Shown piece by piece: positions 1-9,010 of a DNA stretch of 57,208 nucleotides; within the stretch, counting starts at the first letter, position 1; each line of letters starts with the position of its first letter. Both the position numbers and the translations under genes were made by a program. The DNA comes from Mycobacterium sp. E183. GTDB taxonomy: Bacteria > Actinomycetota > Actinomycetes > Mycobacteriales > Mycobacteriaceae. The stretch lies in contig NZ_LZJN01000155.1 in NCBI RefSeq assembly GCF_001667735.1, positions 1 through 57,208 of the forward strand. The letters run 5' to 3'. The notes below the pieces were generated by a model, which saw only the letters and a list, made by a program, of their open reading frames with translations, searched no databases and was not told where the DNA came from.

Positions 1-80
1 GCGGCGCCTCCGCCGCCCACCAGCGCCCAGCGCACCCCCGGCAGCGGTTGCATATCGGGCGCTAACTGCTCGATGGTGAG
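1..80. other. Unresolved left edge, possible partial gene
   Basis: The 80 bases left of pyruvate carboxylase are too short to identify. On the minus strand, an ATG at 53 opens a frame reading MQPLPGVRWALVGGGGA to the edge, which could be the start of a gene downstream of pca. On the plus strand, an open frame from base 1 ends at TAG 82-84 and could be the tail of a convergent gene. I cannot decide between them, and neither matches rsmD, the gene I remember following pca in M. tuberculosis. Confidence 0.3.
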
Positions 81-3000
81 CTAGCTGACAACCACCAAGA
101 GGTCGCCGCCTTCGACCTGGGCGGTCTGTGAGACGGCGACTCGGGCCACCTTTCCGGCCTTCGGGGTAGTTACGGCTGCCTCCATCTTCATCGCCTCGAT
201 CGTCGCGATCGTCTGGCCCGCTTCGACTTCCGCTCCGACGTCGATGGTCACCGTAACGACGCCGGCGAACGGCGCACCGACATGGTCGGGGTTGTCGCGG
301 TCGGCCTTTTCGGCGGCGGGCACATCCGCGGCGATACTGCGGTCACGCACCACGATGGGTCGCAACTGCCCGTTGAGAATGCACATCACGGTACGCATGC
401 CGCGCTCGTCCGCATCGGAAATCGCCTCCAGGCCGATAAGCAGTTCCACGCCGCGCTCGAGCTCGACTCGATGTTCGTCACCCTGGCGAAGCCCGTAGAA
501 GAACTGATTGGCGCTCAGGCGCGACGTGTCACCGTACTGCTCACGATGGTCCTCGAGCTCCTTCGTGGGGCCGGGGAACAGCAGCCGATTCAGCGCCGCC
601 TGCCGCTCGCTGCCCGCCGCTGCCAACGCCCGTTCGTCTGCGCCCGAGAGCTGCTGTTCCGGCTTCGCCGGTCCGCGACCTCGTAACGCCTTGGTGCGCA
701 ACGGCTCAGGCCAGCCGCCCGGCGGGTTGCCGAGCTCCCCGCGGAGGAAGCCGATGACCGAGTCGGGGATGTCGTAACGCTCGGGATCGGCGGCGAAATC
801 CCGCGCACTGACACCTGCACCGACCAGCGCCAGGGCGAGGTCCCCGACGACCTTGCTCGACGGGGTCACCTTGACCAGGCGGCCGAGGACGGCGTTAGCC
901 CCCGCATAAGCGTCTTCGACGTCCTCGAAACGGTCACCGAAACCCAACGCGATTGCCTGCTGGCGCAGGTTCGACAGCTGCCCGCCCGGGATCTCGTGCC
1001 GGTACACCCGTCCAGTCGGGGCCGGCAGCCCGGACTCGAACGGCGCGTACACCTTTCGCAGCGCCTCCCAATACGGCTCCAAGGCGCAGACGGCATCCAA
1101 CGATAAGCCCGTGTCGTAGGTGGTGTGTGCCGCGGCGGCCACGATGGAAGATAACGCCGGCTGGCTCGTGGTTCCGGCCAGCGGGGCCGCGGCGCCGTCC
1201 ACGGCGTCGGCCCCGGCGAGCCAGGCCGCCGCATAGGTGGCCAGCTGCCCGCCCGGGGTGTCGTGGGTGTGCACGTGTACTGGCAGGTCGAATCGCGACT
1301 TCAGCGCGGAAACCAGCGTCGTGGCGGCGGGCGCGCGCAACAACCCGGCCATGTCTTTGATCGCCAGCACGTGCGCACCCGTCGACACGATCTCGTCGGC
1401 CAGCTTCAGGTAATAGTCAAGGGTGTACAGGCGTTCGGCCGGATCACTGAGATCACCGGTGTAGGACATCGCCACCTCGGCGACGGCGGTGCCCGTCTCA
1501 CGAACCGCGTCGATCGCCGGGCGCATCGAATCGACGTTGTTCAACGCATCGAAGATCCGGAAGATGTCGATGCCGGTTGCGGTCGCTTCCGACACGAACG
1601 CCGTCGTCACGGTGTCCGGATAGGGCGTGTAGCCAACGGTGTTGCGTCCGCGCAGCAACATCTGCAAGCAGATATTGGGCATCGCCTCGCGCAGGGCCGC
1701 CAGCCGCTCCCACGGGTCCTCCTTCAGAAACCGCAGCGCGACGTCGTATGTCGCCCCGCCCCAGCATTCGATCGACAACAACTGCGGCAACATTCGTGCG
1801 ATGTAGGGAGCCACCATGATCAGCCCGCTGGTGCGCACCCGCGTGGCTAGCAGGGACTGGTGCGCATCGCGAAAGGTGGTATCCGTGACGCCGACTGCGC
1901 GCGATTCACGCAGCCACGCCGCGAATCGCTCCGGCCCGAGTTCGGCAAGAAGCTGTTTGGATCCCGCCGGGGGGTCTGTCGACAAGTCGATGTCGGGAAG
2001 TTTGTCGTGCGGGTACACCGTCGAGGGACGCTCGCCGTGGGGCTTGTTGACCGTGACATCGGCCAGGTAGGTCAGGATCTTGGTGCCGCGATCGGCCGAA
2101 CTGCGCGCGGTGAGCAGTTGCGGACGTTGTTCAATGAACGACGTGGTGACGCGTCCGGCCTGGAAGTCAGGATCGTCCAGAACCGCCTGCAGGAAAGGAA
2201 TATTCGTCGAGACACCGCGGATGCGGAACTCCGCGACCGCGCGCCGCGCCCGCCGCACGGCGGTGGCGAAGTCACGCCCTCGACAGGTCAGTTTGATCAG
2301 CATCGAATCGAAGTGCGCGCTGATCTCGGCGCCCAGCGTCGTGCCGCCGTCCAGCCGGATTCCCGCCCCGCCCGGGGTGCGGTAGGCGGTGATCCGGCCG
2401 GTGTCCGGGCGGAAGCCGTTGGCTGGATCCTCGGTGGTGATGCGGCACTGCAGCGCCGCACCGTGTGGGACGACGGAATCCTGGCTCAAGCCAATCTGTT
2501 CCAGGGTTTGTCCGGCAGCGACCCGCAGTTGGGCGGATACCAGGTCAACGTCGGTGATCTCTTCGGTGACGGTGTGCTCCACCTGAATGCGGGGATTCAT
2601 CTCGATGAAGACGTGGTTGCCCCGTTCGTCGAGCAAGAATTCCACTGTGCCCGCGCATGTGTAGCCGATGCTTCGCGCGAACGCCACCGCGTCGGAACAG
2701 ATCCGCTCCCGTAGTTCTGGATCCAGATCCGGTGCGGGCGCGATCTCGATGACCTTCTGGTGGCGGCGTTGGACGCTGCAGTCGCGCTCGTAGAGGTGGA
2801 TGACGTTGCCGTGGGTGTCGGCCAGGATTTGCACCTCGATGTGGCGGGGGTTGGTCACGGCCTGCTCGAGAAACACCGAGGCGTCACCGAAGGCGGACTC
2901 GGCCTCACGACTGGCCGACTCGATCGCCTCGGGCAGGGCCGCCGGTTCGGTCACGCGGCGCATCCCCCGACCGCCGCCCCCGGCCACCGCCTTGACGAAC

Positions 3001-3464
3001 AACGGGAACGTCATGGACTCGGCCGCCGCGACCAACTCATCCACCGACGTCGACGGCGCCGACGAGGCCAGGACCGGGAGACCAGCCGCCCGTGCCGACG
3101 CGATCGCTCGCGACTTGTTGCCGGTGAGCTCCAGCACCTCCGCGCTAGGGCCGACAAACGTGATGCCCGCGTCCGCGCACGCCGCCGCCAGGTCGGGATT
3201 CTCGGACAGGAATCCATAGCCGGGGTAGATCGCGTCGGCTCCGCACCGCAGGGCCGTGGCGACGATGTCGTCGACCGACAGGTAAGCGCGTACCGGGTGC
3301 CCTTCCTCGCCGATCTGATACGACTCGTCGGCCTTCAACCGGTGCACGGAGTTGCGGTCCTCGTAGGGATAGACCGCGACGGTGGCCATTTCCAATTCGT
3401 AGGCCGCGCGGAAGGCGCGGATCGCGATCTCCCCACGATTGGCGACCAGTACTTTCGCGAACAC
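81..3464 (-). CDS. pca: Pyruvate carboxylase, single-chain
   Basis: Biotin-dependent anaplerotic enzyme making oxaloacetate from pyruvate, bicarbonate and ATP in the cytoplasm. The order is biotin carboxylase with ATP-grasp fold (about 1-450, glycine-rich loop KAVAGGGGRGMR), carboxyltransferase TIM barrel (about 530-800, entry motif GVTDTTFRDAHQSL, metal site HTHDTPGG), PC/allosteric segment, and C-terminal biotinyl domain with EAMKMEA (biotinyl Lys1093). I chose the GTG at 3464, not the ATG at 3500, because it gives VFAKVLVANRGEIAIRAF and 1127 aa, the length I remember for M. tuberculosis Pca (Rv2967c). In M. tuberculosis pca is far from the tgs2/ligC region, so this is either a rearrangement or a second copy. 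Identity is very sure; orthology versus paralogy is open. Confidence 0.97.
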   Translation of the reverse strand: MFAKVLVANRGEIAIRAFRAAYELEMATVAVYPYEDRNSVHRLKADESYQIGEEGHPVRAYLSVDDIVATALRCGADAIYPGYGFLSENPDLAAACADAGITFVGPSAEVLELTGNKSRAIASARAAGLPVLASSAPSTSVDELVAAAESMTFPLFVKAVAGGGGRGMRRVTEPAALPEAIESASREAESAFGDASVFLEQAVTNPRHIEVQILADTHGNVIHLYERDCSVQRRHQKVIEIAPAPDLDPELRERICSDAVAFARSIGYTCAGTVEFLLDERGNHVFIEMNPRIQVEHTVTEEITDVDLVSAQLRVAAGQTLEQIGLSQDSVVPHGAALQCRITTEDPANGFRPDTGRITAYRTPGGAGIRLDGGTTLGAEISAHFDSMLIKLTCRGRDFATAVRRARRAVAEFRIRGVSTNIPFLQAVLDDPDFQAGRVTTSFIEQRPQLLTARSSADRGTKILTYLADVTVNKPHGERPSTVYPHDKLPDIDLSTDPPAGSKQLLAELGPERFAAWLRESRAVGVTDTTFRDAHQSLLATRVRTSGLIMVAPYIARMLPQLLSIECWGGATYDVALRFLKEDPWERLAALREAMPNICLQMLLRGRNTVGYTPYPDTVTTAFVSEATATGIDIFRIFDALNNVDSMRPAIDAVRETGTAVAEVAMSYTGDLSDPAERLYTLDYYLKLADEIVSTGAHVLAIKDMAGLLRAPAATTLVSALKSRFDLPVHVHTHDTPGGQLATYAAAWLAGADAVDGAAAPLAGTTSQPALSSIVAAAAHTTYDTGLSLDAVCALEPYWEALRKVYAPFESGLPAPTGRVYRHEIPGGQLSNLRQQAIALGFGDRFEDVEDAYAGANAVLGRLVKVTPSSKVVGDLALALVGAGVSARDFAADPERYDIPDSVIGFLRGELGNPPGGWPEPLRTKALRGRGPAKPEQQLSGADERALAAAGSERQAALNRLLFPGPTKELEDHREQYGDTSRLSANQFFYGLRQGDEHRVELERGVELLIGLEAISDADERGMRTVMCILNGQLRPIVVRDRSIAADVPAAEKADRDNPDHVGAPFAGVVTVTIDVGAEVEAGQTIATIEAMKMEAAVTTPKAGKVARVAVSQTAQVEGGDLLVVVS

Positions 3465-3699
3465 GTAGTTACGATAGAGCGCGTTGCGGCGATCCGACAT
3501 ATGCGCTGGCCGGACGGATCACGCGTGAAACCGGTCGGCTCGATGATGTCGGTGTGTCTTCTGCTCTGCGGACCACCCGGTGCGGTCGATCCGCACCGCA
3601 GCACCGATCTGCCCTATCTGCGCGCGGTCACACCCTGGGTGCCTGTGCAGCACCCGGCCGCGCGAGTCCGCGATCCAGGGTCGGTGCTTCAATGGTGGG

Positions 3700-4686
3700 A
3701 TGGGTGACCCCACGCCCCAGGTGGCGATTCTGGACGACTACGCCGGTGCGGCCCTGCGGCTCGCCGACTGGTCGCCCGTGCAAACCCGCTCCCGCATAAC
3801 CGTTTTCGACCGGCACCTCGGCGAGGAAGAGGCGGCCGACGCGTTGCGGCCCTTCGACGTGATCTGCACCCTGCGTGAGCGGATGGCGCTGCCGCGGACG
3901 CTGCTCGAACGGCTGCCGAACCTGAAACTGATCACCATCGTCGGGAGGAGCCTGCCCAACCTGGACCTGGCCGCGGCCACCGAGCGGGGGATCCTCGTGG
4001 CCCACACCGACTTCGCCCATCCGCGATTCCGCTCCGTGCACGACGCGACCCCCGAATTCGCCTGGGGATTGCTGATCGCCACGGTGCGGAATCTGGCCGA
4101 GGAACATCGCCGCATGCGAGACGGTGCCTGGCAGACCACGACCGGCCTCACCCTGTCCGGCAAGACGCTCGGGCTGCTCGGCCTCGGGCGGGTGGGTAAG
4201 CGCATGGCCGAATACGGGCGGGTGTTCGGCATGGAAGTCATTGCGTGGAGCCAGAACCTCACCGCGGATGCCGCCGCGGCCGCTGGTGCACGCCGGGTCG
4301 AGAAGGCGGCGCTGTTCGAAGAGTCCGATGTCGTCTCGATCCACGTCGTGCTTTCGGAACGCACGCGGGGGCTGGTCGGCCAGCCCGAATTCGCCCTGAT
4401 GAAGCCGCACGCGTACCTGATCAACACGTCACGGGGACCGATCGTCGACGAGGCCGCCCTGATGACCGCGCTGGACACCGGGCGGATCGCCGGCGCCGGA
4501 CTCGACGTCTATGACGTCGAACCGCTGCCGCCCGAGCACCCGTTGCGGCAACTCCCGAACGTCACCCTGTCGCCCCACCTGGGGTACGTCACCCGCGAAA
4601 TGCTCGGCGCCTTTTACGCCGACACCGTGGAGGCGGTGGTCGCGTGGCTGGACGGGGCGCCGGTGCGGATCGCCAACCCTGGTTGA
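3700..4686 (+). CDS. D-isomer-specific 2-hydroxyacid dehydrogenase family protein
   Basis: NAD-dependent oxidoreductase of the D-2-hydroxyacid / phosphoglycerate dehydrogenase family, 328 aa, probably reducing a 2-keto acid or oxidising a D-2-hydroxy acid. The Rossmann fingerprint is LGLLGLGRVGKR, the substrate/NAD arginine lies in NTSRGPIVDE, and the catalytic acid-base pair is Glu in DVEPLPPEHP and His in LSPHLGY. There is no ACT domain, so it is not SerA. ATG 3700 follows a GGTGGG ribosome site; the longer frame from 3580 lacks family similarity in its first 40 residues. It stands alone, divergent from pca and ending directly against the convergent TetR gene. Substrate unknown. Confidence 0.9.
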   Translation: MGDPTPQVAILDDYAGAALRLADWSPVQTRSRITVFDRHLGEEEAADALRPFDVICTLRERMALPRTLLERLPNLKLITIVGRSLPNLDLAAATERGILVAHTDFAHPRFRSVHDATPEFAWGLLIATVRNLAEEHRRMRDGAWQTTTGLTLSGKTLGLLGLGRVGKRMAEYGRVFGMEVIAWSQNLTADAAAAAGARRVEKAALFEESDVVSIHVVLSERTRGLVGQPEFALMKPHAYLINTSRGPIVDEAALMTALDTGRIAGAGLDVYDVEPLPPEHPLRQLPNVTLSPHLGYVTREMLGAFYADTVEAVVAWLDGAPVRIANPG

Positions 4687-5289
4687 TCAGGTGCGCTTCC
4701 GTCTCCAGTACGGGCTCTTGACGGCTTCGAGGGCCTCGGTGACATAACGGTCCAGAGGCCAGGGCCGCCCGGACTGTCGCACCCATCGCTGGAAGCCGAA
4801 ATCCGCTGCCGCGAAGGCCAGTTGGACCAGCAGCCCGGGGCGAATGTCGACGCCGGGGTTCACGCCCATGCGCTCGGCGATCAGCTTGGCCGCCCGCTCC
4901 TTGTCGGCGGGGGTGTGCACAGTGACCTTGCGAAGCCGGTCGGGGGCCACCAGCAGCGCCTCACGCCATTCGTCGGTGTCGGCCTGCTCGAAGGACCGGG
5001 TTCGCGTGACGATGGCGTTGATCAACGCGACGTCCGGGGGCTCGCTGGCGGGCCGCTGTTCGAGGAGGTTCACGATCGCGGCGCCACCGTGGCGAACGGG
5101 GGCCAGCAGCAGCTCTTCCTTCGTTGGCACGTGCCGGAAGAAGGTGCGCGGCGAAACGCCCGCGGCGGCCGCGATTTCCTCGGTCGTCACGGCGTCGTAT
5201 CCGCGTTCGACGAACAGCCGGAACGCCGCGCGCCTGATGTCGGCCCGGATCTGTGCGCGCTGCCGATCGCGCAGCGACTGCCCGCTCAC
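4687..5289 (-). CDS. TetR family transcriptional regulator
   Basis: 200 aa repressor with the N-terminal TetR helix-turn-helix (about 10-60: RAAFRLFVERGYDAVTTEEI, then AAGVSPRTFFRHVPTKEEL) and a divergent ligand-binding C-terminal half typical of MftR-like TetR proteins. It is the last gene of a four-gene operon; its GTG start overlaps the stop of the preceding SDR (GTGA), so it is probably translated by coupling. It most likely controls its own operon and the divergent SDR at 7733; the inverted repeat at 7689-7703 is the candidate operator. The ligand is unknown, perhaps a substrate of the operon enzymes. Its stop codon directly abuts that of the 2-hydroxyacid dehydrogenase. Confidence 0.92.
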   Translation of the reverse strand: MSGQSLRDRQRAQIRADIRRAAFRLFVERGYDAVTTEEIAAAAGVSPRTFFRHVPTKEELLLAPVRHGGAAIVNLLEQRPASEPPDVALINAIVTRTRSFEQADTDEWREALLVAPDRLRKVTVHTPADKERAAKLIAERMGVNPGVDIRPGLLVQLAFAAADFGFQRWVRQSGRPWPLDRYVTEALEAVKSPYWRRKRT

Positions 5290-6059
5290 CGGAAGCAGCC
5301 GATTCCACCGTCGACGTGGATGGTCTGGCCGGTGATGAACGTCGCGTCGGTGCCCAGCAGGAAGGCCACCAGCGCGCCGACGTCGGTGCGGACATCGCCG
5401 ATGCGCTTCATCGGGACGCGGCTCACCGCCTTCGCATAATCCTTGGGCGCGAACTGTTTCCAGAGCTTGACACCGTCCGACTCGGCGAACGGGCAGATCA
5501 CGTTGACGCGGATGTTGTCACGTCCCCATTCGAGGGCGGCGACCTTCGACAGGCCCCGGATGGCCTCCTTGGCGGCGGCATACCCGCCCCATCTCGGTTC
5601 GCCGCCGGTACCCGTCCCCGAGCCCAGGTTGACGATCGAGCCGCCCCCGGCCGCGACCATCACGGGGTGCACGGCCTGCATCAGCAGGAAGGTCGCCCGC
5701 GGCCCGACGTCGTGACCGAGCGCGAAATCCTCGGTGGTGATGTCGACGAACGCCTTGGGTTCGTTGGTGGCGATCGCGTTGTTGACCAGGCCGTGGACGG
5801 CGCCGAAGGCGTCGACCGCGGCGGCCACGATGCGTTGGGCGCTGTCCGGGTCGCGCAGGTCGGCGGTCAGCTTCTCGACGGGGCCCATCGAGGAGAGCTC
5901 CGCCGTTGTCGTGCCGAGCAACTCGTGCTGAATGTCGACCAGCAGCACCGCGGCGCCGCGTTCCAGCAGGGCGGCGGCGACACCCTTGCCGACGCCCTGG
6001 GCGGCGCCGGTGACGACGGCGACGTGGCCCTGCATCGAGGAGGGGTGCGAGTAGGTCAT
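5286..6059 (-). CDS. Short-chain dehydrogenase/reductase
   Basis: 257 aa classical SDR, NAD(P)-dependent oxidoreductase. The cofactor motif is TGAAQGVGKG (residues about 18-27), followed by an acidic residue in LLVDIQ that favours NAD(H); the structural motif is NNAIA rather than the usual NNAG; the active site is Ser in NLGSGTG and GGYAAAKEA (YxxxK); the C-terminus has TGQTIHVDGG. It overlaps the VOC gene upstream and the TetR gene downstream by 4 bases on each side, so all are co-transcribed and coupled. Substrate unknown; the neighbours suggest a small-molecule catabolic or lipid-modifying path. Confidence 0.92.
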   Translation of the reverse strand: MTYSHPSSMQGHVAVVTGAAQGVGKGVAAALLERGAAVLLVDIQHELLGTTTAELSSMGPVEKLTADLRDPDSAQRIVAAAVDAFGAVHGLVNNAIATNEPKAFVDITTEDFALGHDVGPRATFLLMQAVHPVMVAAGGGSIVNLGSGTGTGGEPRWGGYAAAKEAIRGLSKVAALEWGRDNIRVNVICPFAESDGVKLWKQFAPKDYAKAVSRVPMKRIGDVRTDVGALVAFLLGTDATFITGQTIHVDGGIGCFR

Positions 6060-6556
6060 TCGGCCGGCCCCAGCCGCAGCGGTACCCCGCGGTGCATCTC
6101 GTAGGTGCTGCGGGCACCGTCGGGGAGTTCGATGAACTCGACCGCCGTCCCATCCGGGTCCTTGACGAAAAACATTCGCACCCCGCCGATTTCGAATGGC
6201 TCTTGGTCGGGCGTGTAGCCCGCCGCGGTGACGCGCCGGTGGGTGTCGTCGAGATCGGTCACCGACAGGGAAAAGTTGTGGATGCCGGTGACGCCTCGAC
6301 GCGCCGGCTTCTGGTCGGGAGGGCCGGCACCCAACGACAGCAATTCGACCATCAGCCCGCCCAGCAGGCCGCCCACCACCCGACCCTCCTGCTTGCGGGT
6401 GGCGTGCAGGGCCGCATCGAACGGCTCACCGGAGATGAGGGTTTCGAACACGACCTCCATCCCGAGCAGGTCCCGGTAGAAGGCCAGGGCGCGCTCCATG
6501 TCGGTCACACCGACCACGAGGTGACAGAACGAGACGTCGCCGAGGACGCCGGTCAT
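6056..6556 (-). CDS. VOC (glyoxalase/dioxygenase superfamily) protein
   Basis: 166 aa, two paired beta-alpha-beta-beta-beta modules of the vicinal oxygen chelate fold. Likely metal ligands are His12 in FCHLVVG, a His in GIHNFSLSV and the Glu in AVEFIEL near the C-terminus; module 1 has DMERALAFYRDLLGMEV, module 2 has FFVKDPDG. The family covers lyases, isomerases, dioxygenases and resistance proteins, so the reaction cannot be named. The true start is ATG 6556, overlapping the stop of the upstream dehydrogenase (ATGA). The same frame stays open much further upstream only because it is antisense to nothing and in GC-rich coding sequence of another frame. Confidence 0.88.
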   Translation of the reverse strand: MTGVLGDVSFCHLVVGVTDMERALAFYRDLLGMEVVFETLISGEPFDAALHATRKQEGRVVGGLLGGLMVELLSLGAGPPDQKPARRGVTGIHNFSLSVTDLDDTHRRVTAAGYTPDQEPFEIGGVRMFFVKDPDGTAVEFIELPDGARSTYEMHRGVPLRLGPAE

Positions 6557-7632
6557 GACGTGGTGAGGCCGGGAGCCGGGCGCCCGGCGAACAGGGGCAG
6601 ATCGAGGTAGGTCTTGATGCCGGGCTCTGCGGCGCAGACGTCGGGAATGGCATTGACGCAATGGTTGGCCGTGGCCACCACGCCCGGATTCTTCACCAGG
6701 CCTTCGGCGATCGTTTCGGGCTGCAGGCCCTTGAAGGTGAGGCTCACGGTCGGATCGCCGGTGATCTCGACCTCGAAGCGTTCGCCGCGCCCGCCGAAAT
6801 CCCAGCCGGGATCCAGGTTTTCCTCCCCCATCAGCCAGTTGACGGCCGCCGTGATGATGGGTTCGCCGTCGACGAGTGCCTGCCAGCGGAAGCGGCGCGC
6901 CGCCACCTTTCCTGTGGTGATCGGGAACGGCGCGTAGTCGATGTCGGCGGTCGCCACGGCGACGTCCTGAATGGTCCGGATGTTCGGGTCGATGCGGAAT
7001 CCAATGTGATCGGCGATCATTCGCACCGACTGCTTGAAGCCCGCCTCGAGCAGGCCGGCCATCGGGCCCTGCATGGCCTCCTCGGGCGTGCCGCCGAACC
7101 CCATGATGTGGCGCACGACATCCGGGGCGTTGTAGGTCCGGATGTCGGAGAACTCCTCGGCGCGGATGTGGGTGACGGCCGAGGAAAGCGAGGACAGCAT
7201 GAGCGGGAATCGTTCCGTGATGCCCCCGGGGTGGATCCCCGAACCGTGCAGGGTCACTCCGGCGTCGGCCGCGGCTTCGGCGACGGCCCTGTGCCGCGAG
7301 TTGTTCGGGTCGGGGTACACCCAACCGACGGGGGTGACCACATTCTTGCCGGACCGCAGGATCGCGATGACTTCGTCGTCGTTGGGCACCAACGGGCTGT
7401 ACACCACACAGTCTGCATCCAGCGCCAGGATCTCGTCGGCGCTGGACGTGGCGGTGACGCCCAGGTCGTGAGTGCCCAGGATCCGTCCGACGTCGAGGCC
7501 GTTCTTCTCGGCGCTGTGTACCCAACAGCCGGCCAGCTCCAGCTCGGGATGATTCAGGACGCAAGCGATGGCCGCCTTGCCGACTCCTCCGGTCGCCCAT
7601 TGGATGACGCGCAGCTTGGACGGACTACTCAT
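6553..7632 (-). CDS. DapB-like NAD(P)-dependent dehydrogenase family protein
   Basis: 359 aa member of the large mycobacterial family annotated as dihydrodipicolinate reductase N-terminal-like or NAD(P)H-dependent amine dehydrogenase. It starts with a Rossmann beta strand and RVIQWATGGVGKAAI; the middle has SGIHPGGITERFP. It lacks DapB's catalytic region and is too long for DapB (about 245 aa), so a lysine role is unlikely; the reaction is unknown. First gene of a coupled operon (then VOC, SDR, TetR), divergent from the SDR at 7733. A paralogue with the same layout (VVQWNTGNVGKSS) lies at 34911-35978. Confidence 0.85.
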   Translation of the reverse strand: MSSPSKLRVIQWATGGVGKAAIACVLNHPELELAGCWVHSAEKNGLDVGRILGTHDLGVTATSSADEILALDADCVVYSPLVPNDDEVIAILRSGKNVVTPVGWVYPDPNNSRHRAVAEAAADAGVTLHGSGIHPGGITERFPLMLSSLSSAVTHIRAEEFSDIRTYNAPDVVRHIMGFGGTPEEAMQGPMAGLLEAGFKQSVRMIADHIGFRIDPNIRTIQDVAVATADIDYAPFPITTGKVAARRFRWQALVDGEPIITAAVNWLMGEENLDPGWDFGGRGERFEVEITGDPTVSLTFKGLQPETIAEGLVKNPGVVATANHCVNAIPDVCAAEPGIKTYLDLPLFAGRPAPGLTTS

Positions 7633-7688
7633 CGCCTGACCTCCGATGCTTTACACGCCGATGACCGAAATGGCACAGTATGACCCGC

Positions 7689-7703
7689 TGGCAGTGACTG
7701 TCA
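7689..7703. promoter_or_regulatory. Inverted-repeat operator candidate in divergent promoter region
   Basis: TGGCAGTGACTGTCA: arms TGGCAGT and ACTGTCA are complementary at 6 of 7 positions around a central G. It lies in the 100-base gap between the divergent starts at 7632 and 7733. A TetR regulator closes the leftward operon, so this is the natural operator candidate for both directions. Inference from position and symmetry only. Confidence 0.5.
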
Positions 7704-7732
7704 ACAATGGCTTCGGGTAGGAAGGCCTGCGC

Positions 7733-8590
7733 ATGAGTGTCCTGGACGGCAAGGTCGCGGTCGTCACCGGAACCAGCCGCGGCGTGGGCGTCGGGATCGC
7801 CCACGAACTGCTCCGGGCCGGAGCCACCGTCGTCGGCTGTTCGCGCTCACCCCTCGGCGCCATTCCCGGTGTGGAGCCGGACTGGGCGGACCGGGCCTTC
7901 CAGAAGGTGTGCGACCAAGGCGACTACCGCGCGATCGACTCATTCGTCTCCGATGTCGTCGCCGAGCATGGCCGGATCGACATCCTGGTGAACAACGCCG
8001 GCGGAACGGTGCCGGCGCCGCACGTCGAGAGCATTCCCGAACTGGTGCAACGCATTCAGGGCGCCCCCGGCAGCGACGACGAGTATGAGCGCACGGCGCT
8101 GTTCCACGCGTTCGCGGTCCAGATGAACCTGATCAGCCCGCTGTGGTTCGCCATCCGCGCCTACCGGCAAATGCGCACCCAGGACGGCGTCGGCTGCATC
8201 ATCAACATCTCCAGCGGGGCAGGGCATCCTGCGGGATCACCGACGCTGGTTTCCTATGGCGCGGCCAAGAGCGGCCTCAACCACCTCACCCGCTCGCTGG
8301 CCGAAGAGTGGGGCCCCAAGGTGCGGGTCAACTGCATCGCGCTCGGACCGACGATGACCGAGAACTTCCGGTCCTTCGTGCTGCCCAAGGACGATCCAAC
8401 GGGCGCAAAGTATTTCGCGGCCGTCCCGCTGCGCCGTGCGGGTGAGCCCGCGGAGGTGGGCAGGGTGTGCGTTTTCCTGGCCGGCGGGGAGGCCGACTTC
8501 GTCAACGGCACCACCATCGAGCACGACGGCGGGATGCTGCCGGGCGTGCTGTACGACGCCGGCCTCAAGACCATTACGGATCTGCTCTAA
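7733..8590 (+). CDS. Short-chain dehydrogenase/reductase
   Basis: 285 aa classical SDR: TGTSRGVGVG cofactor loop, NNAGG structural motif, catalytic Ser in NISSGAG, YGAAKSG (YxxxK) and VNGTTIEHDGG near the end. A roughly 25-residue insertion between the NNAG strand and the next helix (around GAPGSDDEYERTALF) is longer than in typical SDRs. ATG 7733 follows AGGAAGG. It is divergent from the DapB-like operon, shares its putative operator, and is followed 2 bases later by a DUF1330 gene. It probably acts on the same substrate as the leftward operon. Specificity unknown. Confidence 0.92.
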   Translation: MSVLDGKVAVVTGTSRGVGVGIAHELLRAGATVVGCSRSPLGAIPGVEPDWADRAFQKVCDQGDYRAIDSFVSDVVAEHGRIDILVNNAGGTVPAPHVESIPELVQRIQGAPGSDDEYERTALFHAFAVQMNLISPLWFAIRAYRQMRTQDGVGCIINISSGAGHPAGSPTLVSYGAAKSGLNHLTRSLAEEWGPKVRVNCIALGPTMTENFRSFVLPKDDPTGAKYFAAVPLRRAGEPAEVGRVCVFLAGGEADFVNGTTIEHDGGMLPGVLYDAGLKTITDLL

Positions 8591-8592
8591 TC

Positions 8593-8985
8593 GTGGCCAC
8601 GAGCAATCCGCTGGAGCCGACCGCCGAGCAGTTCGCCGCCCTGGCCGCGCGTCCGGCGAATGAACCGGTGGTGATGGTCAACCTGTTGAAGTTCAAGACC
8701 CCCGGCGGGGTGGGGGCCTACCAGCGCTACGGCGTGGCGGTGATACCGCACCTGGAGCACGCGGGCGCCGTCGTCCGCTACGCCGGGACAGCACCGACCG
8801 TCGTGACCGGCGAGGGCGAACGGCCTTGGTGGGACGCCATTCTCATCGTCGAGTACCCGACTCCGCAGGCGTTCATCGATATGGTGACCGACCCGGGATA
8901 TCTCCAGGCCCACGAGCACCGTATCGAGGCGCTGGAGCGCGGCGACCTGATCGCGACCTCGACGTGGTCGCTTACGCTCGACTGA
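8593..8985 (+). CDS. DUF1330 family protein
   Basis: 130 aa, starting at GTG 8593 two bases after the SDR stop, so certainly the same transcript. The fold is the dimeric alpha+beta barrel of DUF1330: MVNLLKFK near the N-terminus, the YQRYG helix, and IVEYPTPQAFIDMVTDPGY toward the end. No enzyme activity is established for most of this family. Here it is a companion of the SDR; a role in stabilising or handling a small metabolite is only a guess. Confidence 0.85.
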   Translation: MATSNPLEPTAEQFAALAARPANEPVVMVNLLKFKTPGGVGAYQRYGVAVIPHLEHAGAVVRYAGTAPTVVTGEGERPWWDAILIVEYPTPQAFIDMVTDPGYLQAHEHRIEALERGDLIATSTWSLTLD

Positions 8986-9010
8986 GCGGGCCCACGAGAC
9001 TGCTGAGACC

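Noticed and set aside
2760..3707. 315-codon plus-strand frame opposite pyruvate carboxylase
   Set aside because: Lies wholly on the opposite strand of an intact enzyme and has shadow composition.
6557..7600. Upstream extension of the VOC protein to 514 aa
   Set aside because: The extension is antisense-like, Arg/Gly-rich and overlaps the DapB-like gene on the same strand in another frame; the ATGA overlap fixes the start at 6556.
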